From the NCBI GenBank assembly GCA_030037575.1, contig JASHRB010000103.1:1-5144 (forward strand): a DNA stretch of 5,144 nt, written 5' to 3'. Shown here piece after piece: positions 1-5,144 of this stretch. This DNA comes from Candidatus Sulfotelmatobacter sp. (GTDB lineage Bacteria > Acidobacteriota > Terriglobia > Terriglobales > Acidobacteriaceae). Numbering within the stretch: position 1 is the stretch's first letter; each line of letters starts with the position of its first letter. Both the position numbers and the translations under genes were made by a program. The notes beneath the pieces are model-generated. The model had not been told where the DNA came from and did not search any database. It was given only the letters and a program-made list of their open reading frames with translations.

Positions 1-1
1 G

Positions 2-2434
2 ATCCGCGAAGTATCCGCCACCACCGGCCTGATCAGCACGGTCGGGGGCGGAACCGGCTTCAGCAGCCTGAACAGCATTGCCGTTGATGGCGAAGGCAAT
101 CTGTACGTTACGGATGCGGTTGCCAATAAGGCCATCGAAGTGCTGACCACGGGCGTGCAGCAGGTGATTGCCGGTACGGGAACCGCCGGTTTTTCGGGCG
201 ACACCCAGCAGGCAACCGCAGCCGAACTGAACGGTCCCAGCGGTATTGGAGTTGACGGCACGGGCAACGTATATGTCGCCGACACCGAGAACCAGCGTAT
301 CCGCGAAATCACGCTGAATGGCATCATCAATACCATTGCCGGAAGCAGCTCCACGGCTGGCTACGGCGGGGACGGAGGCCCAGCAACCTCGGCCCTGCTG
401 AGCGGTCCCAGCGGACAGATCACGATCGACGCCGCAGGCGACGTGTACTTCAACGATACCGGCAACAACCGGGTCCGGATGATCTCGGCTGCGACACAGA
501 TTCTGAGCACGGTAGCGGGGGGTGGCACCGGCAGCGGACTGGGCGATGGCGGTCCGGCAACGGCGGCTACGCTCAGCGCTCCTCTGGGCCTGGCTATGGA
601 CAGTGCCGGCAACTTATATATCGGAGATACCGGCCATAACCGGCTACGCGAAGTGACCGCTGCGGCTGCTCCGCTGACGTTTGCCAGCACGGTGGTTGGC
701 GCCACCAGCGCGAACAGCCCGCAGACGGTGACCATCAACAACATCGGCAACGAGGCGCTGACGATCCCGGCGCCCGGCACGGGCTTTAATCCCAGTATTT
801 CGACAGACTTCACCTGGAACAGCACGGGGACGGACGCATGTCCTCAGATCGGCAGTGGTTCCTCGGCGGGGGCGTTGAATGCCGGACAGAACTGCCAGCT
901 GCCGATCAGCTTCTCACCCACATCGGCGGGCACGATCAGCGGTTCGATGGTCCTGACGGACAACGCGCTGAATACCGTGACCAGCGGAGTGGGCAGCGCG
1001 CAGCAGAGCATCAGTCTGAGTGGCACAGGGATACAGCCTGACACCACGACAACCGCGCTGACCGCCAGCGCCACGACGATCGCAGAGGGAGAGTCCGTGA
1101 GGCTGACGGCGGTGGTTAGCGACACGACGCATTCAGGCACGACGCCGACCGGCTCGGTGAGCTTTAGCGATACGGTGGGCACGACGGCGACCACCCTGGG
1201 CACGGTGAATCTGAGCGGGGGCACAGCCACCGACACGGTTCCTCTGAGCACGGCAGGAACACATACGATCACAGCGAATTATGCGGGCGTAAGCGGATCT
1301 TTCCTATCCAGCACAAGCAACTCATTTACGGTGACGGTGGTGGCACAGATCCAGCCGACCATCAGCTGGACGCAGCCCGGGGCGATCACCTACGGGACGT
1401 CGCTGGCGAGCGTGCTGAATGCTGCGGCTGTAAACGGTACAAACACGGTACCCGGCACATACATCTATCTGAACGGGACGACGGCCGTAAGTGGGTCCAC
1501 GATCCTGTCTGCGGGCAGCTATACCCTGACGGTGAACTTTACGCCGACCGATACGACCGTCTATAAGACTGCCACGGGCAGCATTGCTCTCACGGTGAAC
1601 AAAGCCGGCGTGAGCGTGGTGGCGTTGACCAGCACCCTGAATCCGGTGCTGGTCGAAAACACCACCACGTTCATCGCCACGGTGAGTTCGCCGGCGAGCA
1701 CGCCCACCGGATCGGTGAACTTCTTCGACGGGAGCTCGTCGACGCCGCTTGGCACGGCGACGCTGTCGGAAGGGGTTGCGCAGCTGAGGGTCTCCACGCT
1801 GGCGGCGGGCACGCACTCGATTAAGGCGGTCTACCCGGGAAGCGGTAACTTCCTGGGGGCGGCGAGCGCGGCGCTGAGCGAGCAGGTGGGCAACTTCAAC
1901 CTGACGATCGAGACTTCCGGCTCGGGCAGCGGGACGGCGGATCCCTCCGCCACGGTGATGCCCGGTGCCACGGCAAAATACAGCGTCAAGCTTACCCCGA
2001 CGGGAGTCACAACCTTCCCCTCTGCTGTGACCCTGCGGGCGAGCGGCCTGCCGCCGGGGGCGACTTACACAATTACGCCGTCCACGGTCGCCGCCGGGGC
2101 GGGACCCACCACCGGGACGCTGAGCATATCGGTTCCTTCGCGCACGGCAGCGCTCCAGAAAAACGAACCGTTCCGCGGGGGAGTGGTTCCCGTGGCGTTG
2201 GGCATGCTGCTGCTGCCGTTCTCGCGCGGGATGCGCCGCTCGGCCAGCAGGATGAGGCGCTTGACTGCAGTGCTGTTCCTGCTGATGGCCGGCGCGGCGG
2301 GCACCGCGGGGCTGACCGGATGTGGCGCCGGCACCGGCTTCTTCGCGCAGCCACAGCAGGCCTATAAAGTAACCGTGACGGCGACATCGGGGGCGCTCAC
2401 GCACTCGACCACTGCGACCCTCACCGTCCAATAA
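2..2434 (+). CDS. NHL-repeat / Ig-like multidomain exported protein (5'-partial)
   Basis: The frame is open from base 2, so the N-terminus lies outside the window; 810 residues are visible. The first in-window start candidate (GTG at 140) is internal, because the NHL pattern continues upstream of it. Domains in window residue numbers: NHL propeller blades about 1-221; a choice-of-anchor-D/HYDIN-like domain about 224-346 with a Cys pair (280, 298) and an 'FSPTSAGT' motif; an Ig-like Big_3-type domain about 347-447; an MBG-like repeat about 451-534; a second Big_3-type domain about 535-629; and a last Ig-like domain from about 632 to the end. That last domain is split by two hydrophobic segments (about 727-740 and 754-773) around a basic stretch, ending in a Leu-Thr-Gly-Cys motif with Cys 774. 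The domain mix indicates an envelope or extracellular binding or adhesion protein; no catalytic motif is seen and the ligand is unknown. It probably shares a transcript with the barrel gene 12 nt downstream. Domain calls are by eye; exported modular protein is confident, exact function is not. Confidence 0.9.
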   Translation: MREVSATTGLISTVGGGTGFSSLNSIAVDGEGNLYVTDAVANKAIEVLTTGVQQVIAGTGTAGFSGDTQQATAAELNGPSGIGVDGTGNVYVADTENQRIREITLNGIINTIAGSSSTAGYGGDGGPATSALLSGPSGQITIDAAGDVYFNDTGNNRVRMISAATQILSTVAGGGTGSGLGDGGPATAATLSAPLGLAMDSAGNLYIGDTGHNRLREVTAAAAPLTFASTVVGATSANSPQTVTINNIGNEALTIPAPGTGFNPSISTDFTWNSTGTDACPQIGSGSSAGALNAGQNCQLPISFSPTSAGTISGSMVLTDNALNTVTSGVGSAQQSISLSGTGIQPDTTTTALTASATTIAEGESVRLTAVVSDTTHSGTTPTGSVSFSDTVGTTATTLGTVNLSGGTATDTVPLSTAGTHTITANYAGVSGSFLSSTSNSFTVTVVAQIQPTISWTQPGAITYGTSLASVLNAAAVNGTNTVPGTYIYLNGTTAVSGSTILSAGSYTLTVNFTPTDTTVYKTATGSIALTVNKAGVSVVALTSTLNPVLVENTTTFIATVSSPASTPTGSVNFFDGSSSTPLGTATLSEGVAQLRVSTLAAGTHSIKAVYPGSGNFLGAASAALSEQVGNFNLTIETSGSGSGTADPSATVMPGATAKYSVKLTPTGVTTFPSAVTLRASGLPPGATYTITPSTVAAGAGPTTGTLSISVPSRTAALQKNEPFRGGVVPVALGMLLLPFSRGMRRSASRMRRLTAVLFLLMAGAAGTAGLTGCGAGTGFFAQPQQAYKVTVTATSGALTHSTTATLTVQ
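29..664 (+). repeat. NHL beta-propeller blade repeats (protein-level)
   Basis: Four successive blades can be laid out at about 29-154 (shortened), 155-322, 323-499 and 500-664, each 165-177 nt except the first. Each full blade follows the pattern I-A-G-x-G, then a Gly/Asp-rich 'GDGGPAT'-like loop, then 'GxxxD-xxGN-xY-xxDT-xxNR-xR-x'. The first visible blade lacks the 'GDGGPAT' loop. The last four residues of an earlier blade (Ile-Arg-Glu-Val) are at the window's left edge, so the propeller continues upstream. NHL propellers usually have about six blades and bind protein, RNA or carbohydrate; the ligand cannot be told here. The DNA itself is diverged between blades, so this is an old repeat and not a recent tandem duplication. 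Confidence 0.85.
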
Positions 2435-2439
2435 AGGAG
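2433..2439 (+). promoter_or_regulatory. Shine-Dalgarno site overlapping the upstream stop codon
   Basis: AAAGGAG shares its first two bases with the TAA stop (2432-2434) of the NHL/Ig-like gene and lies 7 nt before the ATG at 2447. It fixes that ATG as the start of the barrel gene, against an out-of-frame ATG at 2451. Its overlap with the stop suggests the two genes are translated from one mRNA, perhaps coupled. Confidence 0.75.
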
Positions 2440-2446
2440 AAGATCG

Positions 2447-3061
2447 ATGCATGGGATTGTCCGCACAGGTGTGCTCCTTGCCGGAGCACTGACGATAACG
2501 ATGACGATGGCTGCCTGGGCACAGCAGCCATCCTCGCAGAACGGGTTTCATGTCAGCTCAGTGGATGCAGCGGTCACTTTCAGCCTGGAACATGCTCAGG
2601 TGGCGGCTGCCGGAAGCCCCGATTTCTGGCTGAAGGGCGGCAGCGCGGATGCGGCTGTCAACTTTTATCACGGCGTGGGGCTCGCGCTGAACGTCACCGG
2701 AGAGCACGCCTCCAATATCGATAGCAATAATGTGAACCTGAGCAAGATCGCCGTCATGGCCGGGCCACGCTATACCTGCAGCCTTCGCGCGCTGCATCGG
2801 ACGCAGCTCTTCGTAGAGGGGCTATTCGGGGGTGTGCATGCCTTCGACAGCGTGTTTCCGGCCAGCACGGGAACGACGAGCAGCGCCGGCGGCTTTTCCA
2901 TGCAACTGGGCGGCGGCGTGAATATTCCGCTGACGAAGGGCTTCTCCGTACGCGCTCTCGAAGTCGATTACGTTCACACCAACCTGCCGAATAGCGAGGA
3001 GGGCTCCCAGAATGACTTTCGCCTCGCCTTCGGAGCCGCGTATCACTTCGGAAAGCACTGA
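2447..3061 (+). CDS. Outer-membrane beta-barrel protein, small OmpA/OmpX-like type
   Basis: A 204-residue protein with a typical Sec signal peptide: one Arg at residue 6, a hydrophobic core at 9-23, and a likely signal peptidase I site after Ala-Trp-Ala (residue 25). The mature part has alternating polar/hydrophobic strands rich in Gly and aromatics, for example around 'GGSADAAVNFYHGVG' and 'LFVEGLFGGVHAF'. It ends with a strand finishing 'AAYHFGKH', resembling the aromatic-ended last strand of outer-membrane barrels. About 180 mature residues fits an eight-stranded barrel. I remember similar acidobacterial proteins with the 'GGSAD..V.FYHGLG' and 'NVTGEHASNI' patterns, but could not search. 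The start is supported by AAAGGAG 7 nt upstream. It follows the NHL/Ig-like gene by 12 nt, so the two are probably co-transcribed and may act together at the envelope. No enzymatic residues are recognised; the role could be structural, adhesive or transport. Confidence 0.85.
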   Translation: MHGIVRTGVLLAGALTITMTMAAWAQQPSSQNGFHVSSVDAAVTFSLEHAQVAAAGSPDFWLKGGSADAAVNFYHGVGLALNVTGEHASNIDSNNVNLSKIAVMAGPRYTCSLRALHRTQLFVEGLFGGVHAFDSVFPASTGTTSSAGGFSMQLGGGVNIPLTKGFSVRALEVDYVHTNLPNSEEGSQNDFRLAFGAAYHFGKH

Positions 3062-3126
3062 TCCTGATTTCCAGGCGGTATCGGCATACCCGGAACACCA
3101 GAGATGGTTACATCCTTCCCTTCAGC

Positions 3127-3158
3127 CGACTAGAACGTCCCTCACGGGCTAGTCGTTT
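3127..3158 (+). terminator. Probable rho-independent terminator after the barrel gene
   Basis: CGACTAG (3127-3133) pairs perfectly with CTAGTCG (3149-3155). Inside, CCC (3139-3141) can pair with GGG (3146-3148) around a TCAC loop, leaving a small 5' bulge. Only three T residues follow (3156-3158), so the U-tract is weak. It lies 66 nt after the barrel gene's stop and fits the end of that two-gene unit. A smaller 5-bp hairpin, GGTAT/ATACC with a CGGC loop, lies at 3077-3090 with no T-tract. Confidence 0.5.
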
Positions 3159-3343
3159 CCACACAAACTCATCATGCGAATGTCGGGCGGCGCGCGCGTG
3201 CGGGCTTGACGCTTAATCCCGCCGAGCTAAGAGGAATGCCTGGGACTGCGGCTCGGAGATTTATCAACTTAAGCATTCTATGGCCGTGGGCTACAGAGAA
3301 CTTCGGATGGAAAGCGTGCTGCGATCGATTTGATATTGAGCAC
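3159..3343. other. Intergenic stretch with no recognisable gene
   Basis: The gap between the barrel gene and the DUF6496-type gene is about 295 nt; after the stem-loop at 3127-3158 this remainder has no recognisable coding sequence. It includes a GC-rich patch near 3185-3203 and a TTGACG hexamer at 3206-3211 without a convincing -10 partner at 16-18 nt. A weak inverted pair, CCGAGC (3222-3227) and GCTCGG (3251-3256), is present. The promoter and 5' leader of the DUF6496-type gene should lie here, but I cannot place them. Confidence 0.5.
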
Positions 3344-3349
3344 AGGAGG
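3344..3349 (+). promoter_or_regulatory. Strong Shine-Dalgarno site, AGGAGG
   Basis: A full AGGAGG sits 7 nt before the ATG at 3357. This selects the 141-residue DUF6496-type frame over an overlapping frame that opens with TTG at 3206 and lacks a recognised protein pattern. Confidence 0.8.
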
Positions 3350-3356
3350 TTGACGC

Positions 3357-3782
3357 ATGCCGGAACGAGAAACAGTGGAACGAGCCGGAGAAGATGCTGG
3401 CCGAGGCCAATCCCCGTCCACGCAGGCTGGGGAATTCGTTCGGGAGGAGATACATCACATCCGCGAAGGCAAACACGGGGCAAGTTCCCCGCAGCAGGCG
3501 ATCGCCATCGGGCTCTCCAAGGCGCGTCGCGCGGGCGCAAAATTGCCTCCGCCCAACGGTCCCGTTGCGCTACGAAGGAAAGCTGCAAAAGATGTTGCTG
3601 CGGGGAAAAGTTCAGGCCAAGGGGGATCACCCAAACGCTCGCACGCAGTCTCCGCCGCGTTGAAGCGTGAGCCGAAATCGGCCGCCAGCCACCGGGCACT
3701 CTCAAAACACGCGAAAAAGAGTGCGGCCAAGCGGAGCGCTCAAGCTCGAAGCGAGGCCGCTCGCACGCAAAAAGCGGCTTAA
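3357..3782 (+). CDS. DUF6496-type small protein with long basic tail
   Basis: A 141-residue protein. Residues 1-66 match the pattern I remember for DUF6496: a short charged start, 'SPSTQAGEFVREE', 'HIREGKHGA', 'QQAIAIGLSKARRAG' and 'KLPPP'. From about residue 70 to the end it becomes low-complexity, made mainly of Lys, Arg, Ala and Ser, as in histone H1-like or other nucleic-acid-binding tails. No signal peptide or membrane segment is present, so it is probably cytoplasmic. The molecular role of the family is not known to me; I associate it loosely with stress genes such as YciF/DUF892 and similar small proteins. Here it stands 73 nt before a broken YciE/YciF-like gene on the same strand, which agrees with that. 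The start is well supported by AGGAGG. DNA or RNA binding through the tail is inference from composition only. Confidence 0.85.
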   Translation: MPERETVERAGEDAGRGQSPSTQAGEFVREEIHHIREGKHGASSPQQAIAIGLSKARRAGAKLPPPNGPVALRRKAAKDVAAGKSSGQGGSPKRSHAVSAALKREPKSAASHRALSKHAKKSAAKRSAQARSEAARTQKAA

Positions 3783-3855
3783 CCATTGCGCCTGGAACCC
3801 GCGCATTCTCGTCCAAACCTGAAAACTGCGAAAACCCACACATGGGGAGAAAAAT

Positions 3856-4331
3856 GTGAAAGCAAATTCATTGCAGGAACTTTACGTGGAACAACTTAGA
3901 AATCTTTATGACGCCGAGCAGCAGATCACCCAGGCGCTTCCGCAGATGATCGAAGCGGCGACGGCGGAGATTTGAAAAGCGCGCTGGCCGAACACCTTGA
4001 GGTCACCAGAATGCAAGCGACACGCCTGGAAAACATCTTCACCAATCGGGGCGAAAAACCCAAAGGCGAGAAGTGCCAGGGGAAAAGGTGTTATCGAGGA
4101 AGGCAGCGAGTTGATCTGCGGCAGCAAAGAGGGGGCGTTCGCGATGCTGCAATCATCGCCTCGGCGCAGCGGGTGGAGCATTACGCAATGGCGGGCCCGT
4201 ATTTTCCCCACTCTCTGGAGCATGACCAGGCAAGCATGCTGCTTCCGCAGACGCTCGACGAGCACGCCACCGAAGCGAAGTCGATCACCGGCGACAAACC
4301 TGCGAAGATGAAACAGGAGAACGCGGCATAG
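3856..4331 (+). pseudogene. Broken YciE/YciF-type (DUF892) ferritin-like gene
   Basis: Family sequence is readable in pieces. A GTG at 3856 (GGGGAG 6 nt upstream) starts 39 residues, 'VKANSLQELYVEQLRNLYDAEQ' and on, ending at TGA 3973-3975. The next helix, 'LKSALAEHLEVT', continues in another frame from 3972. At about 4083-4084 the match moves to a third segment, 'GVIEEGSELI', in the first frame. At about 4135-4137 it returns to the second frame with 'VRDAAIIASAQRVEHY', which runs to TAG 4329-4331. The changes fit losses of about 1, 2 and 1 nt. After 'AMAG' the expected 'YGTxRTF'-like stretch appears about four residues short, and the usual 'EHYE' reads 'EHYA'. Intact members are about 160-170 residues, four-helix ferritin-like proteins linked to stress. 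No full-length product can be made. The breaks lie beside homopolymer runs, so assembly error is an alternative. The overlapping ATG at 3854 is followed at once by TGA. Confidence 0.85.
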
Positions 4332-4334
4332 CGC

Positions 4335-4344
4335 GATTCGAATC
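4335..4344. repeat. 10-bp perfect palindrome
   Basis: GATTCGAATC is self-complementary and lies 3 nt after the broken gene's stop, directly beside the longer stem-loop at 4346-4383. It could be part of a compound 3' structure or chance; no known operator is recognised. Confidence 0.4.
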
Positions 4345-4345
4345 T

Positions 4346-4383
4346 CCTCCACGTTCAGAGAGCATAGGATCTGAACGTGGAGG
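4346..4383. terminator. Long stem-loop between convergent genes, possible bidirectional terminator
   Basis: Bases 4346-4359 pair without mismatch to 4370-4383: a 14-bp stem (CCTCCACGTTCAGA with its reverse complement) around a 10-nt loop. It begins 14 nt after the stop of the broken ferritin-like gene and 30 nt beyond the stop of treY on the opposite strand. The position is classic for a two-way terminator, but neither side has a T-tract, so it may instead act as an mRNA 3'-end stabiliser or work with Rho. Confidence 0.6.
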
Positions 4384-4413
4384 CCGGCTCGCAGGCGCCG
4401 ACCCTGGTGCTGG

Positions 4414-5144
4414 CTACGATGCCACATACAGGCCCACGGGAAAGTGGGCGAGCAGCTCCGCCATGTCCATCTTCTCCCGCCCATCCGCCTTCTCGGGGAA
4501 TGCCTCTACGCCGGTAAATGCATTCCGGTACTTTTCGGCACATCGCGAAGGGGGAAGCAAGACATGCGTATCCTGCCAGACCCTTTTGCCGGTCGGTGGG
4601 GTGTCACTCGCCTGCAGCAAACCGGCCAAAAGGCGGGGAACAATTACGAGCAACTGCGTCGTTTCCCATGTCCGTAGAAAGGCGACAACGTGATTCGATT
4701 TGGCCCCCTGAACCGCTAATGCCAGGTAATCGCCCTTTTGAAAGAGTTCGCCACCGTGCTTGCGCAGGCATAGGGTTCGCCAAATCATGTACAGCTTGAG
4801 TTCCGGCTTCCCAGGGTTTTCCATGAATGGCTTGATGGAGTCTTGGTCGGCGGCGCTGTGCCAAGCGCGGACTTGTGCCAGCAAGTCCTGTCGCAGAGCG
4901 TAGTCGACGGGACAACGGTTATCTGGATCGACCAAACTGAAATTCCACAGCTCGGTTCCCTGGTAAATGTCAGGAACGCCGGGACAGGTTAGTTTAAGGA
5001 GCGTTTGCGACAGGCTGTTCCATGCGCCCAGCCGGGCAATGCGTTGTTGAAACGGCACAAAATCATTGAGGAACTTGTTTCCCGGACCGCGATTCAGCAA
5101 AGCTTTCACGAATGATGACATCGCCTGCTCGTATTCCGGGTTTT
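4414..5144 (-). CDS. treY: Maltooligosyl trehalose synthase TreY, C-terminal part (5'-partial)
   Basis: The minus-strand frame is open to the window's right edge and ends at TAG (4416-4414), giving the last 242 residues of a protein that is usually about 700-1000 residues. It begins 'NPEYEQAMSSFVKALL' and contains 'LLKLTCPGVPDIYQGTELW' (about residues 47-65) and 'SLVDPDNRCPVDY' (about 69-81), hallmark segments of TreY, a GH13-family enzyme. TreY isomerises the reducing-end alpha-1,4 link of a maltooligosaccharide to an alpha-1,1 link; TreZ then releases trehalose. It is cytoplasmic and has no membrane segment. The C-terminus is complete ('LLAHFPVGLYVAS', close to the usual '..FPVALL'). The catalytic acids of the GH13 barrel lie upstream of the window, so activity cannot be judged. 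The ATG at 5121 is internal, since conserved sequence continues upstream of it. treZ, treX or glycogen genes would be expected beyond the right edge. Confidence 0.95.
   Translation of the reverse strand, partial: NPEYEQAMSSFVKALLNRGPGNKFLNDFVPFQQRIARLGAWNSLSQTLLKLTCPGVPDIYQGTELWNFSLVDPDNRCPVDYALRQDLLAQVRAWHSAADQDSIKPFMENPGKPELKLYMIWRTLCLRKHGGELFQKGDYLALAVQGAKSNHVVAFLRTWETTQLLVIVPRLLAGLLQASDTPPTGKRVWQDTHVLLPPSRCAEKYRNAFTGVEAFPEKADGREKMDMAELLAHFPVGLYVAS

Noticed and set aside
1322..2551. 409-codon open frame on the minus strand
   Set aside because: It lies antisense to the NHL/Ig-like gene, is extremely rich in Arg, Gly and Ala, and shows no domain; it is an expected by-product of GC-rich codon use.
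3206..3233. TTGACG as the -35 box of a promoter for the DUF6496-type gene
   Set aside because: The best bases at -10 spacing (TAAGAG near 3228) match TATAAT poorly, so the promoter cannot be supported.
3206..3670. 154-codon plus-strand frame opening with TTG
   Set aside because: It overlaps the DUF6496-type gene in another frame, which has a strong AGGAGG and recognisable family sequence; this frame has neither.
3172..3843. 223-codon open frame on the minus strand
   Set aside because: It is antisense to the DUF6496-type gene, has no recognisable protein pattern and no ribosome site, and spans the intergenic gap only by chance.
3970..4140. Programmed frameshifting in the ferritin-like gene
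   Set aside because: Three separate shifts plus a missing piece are needed, and the family is normally one plain frame; decay or sequence error is simpler.
3906..4484. 192-codon minus-strand open frame across the broken ferritin-like gene
   Set aside because: The real family signal is on the plus strand; this frame also runs over the stem-loop and into the treY end, and its protein is unlike anything I recognise.
4444..4915. Several open frames overlapping treY on both strands
   Set aside because: treY is clearly recognised in one minus-strand frame over the whole span; the others are its shadows.

Overview
The window most likely comes from an acidobacterium (Acidobacteriota, Terriglobia/Acidobacteriaceae-like). 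This rests on protein style, not on a marker gene. The left half has a long NHL-repeat and Ig-like surface protein with a C-terminal hydrophobic and lipobox-like insert, directly followed by a small outer-membrane beta-barrel protein. Both look like families I remember from that phylum. The sequence is GC-rich and the genes are well separated by strand and function.

Left block (1-3061, plus strand): two genes in a probable operon with a 12-nt gap. The first (open at the left edge, stop at 2434) is a modular exported protein: NHL beta-propeller blades, a choice-of-anchor-D/HYDIN-like domain, two Ig-like (Big_3-type) repeats around an MBG-like repeat, and a last Ig-like domain interrupted by two hydrophobic segments and a Leu-Thr-Gly-Cys lipobox-like motif. 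The second (2447-3061) has a signal peptide and beta-barrel features. Together they suggest an envelope module: a barrel in the outer membrane and an anchored, probably surface-exposed or periplasmic, binding or adhesion protein. A stem-loop at 3127-3155 probably ends this unit.

Middle block (3156-4331, plus strand): about 200 nt without a recognisable gene, then a small DUF6496-type protein with a very basic tail (3357-3782), then a broken YciE/YciF-type (DUF892) ferritin-like gene (3856-4331). The broken gene keeps recognisable family sequence in successive reading frames, separated by three frame changes and a short in-frame loss.

Right block (4414-5144, minus strand): the C-terminal 242 residues of TreY, maltooligosyl trehalose synthase, running convergently into the broken gene. 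A 14-bp stem-loop (4346-4383) and an adjacent 10-bp palindrome lie between the convergent ends. DUF6496, YciF-like and trehalose-synthesis genes fit a general stress or desiccation region.

The points most worth a second look are the lipobox-bearing hydrophobic hairpin inside an Ig-like domain, and the multiply frameshifted ferritin-like gene. I found no tRNA, rRNA, CRISPR array, insertion sequence or clearly new multi-gene system.
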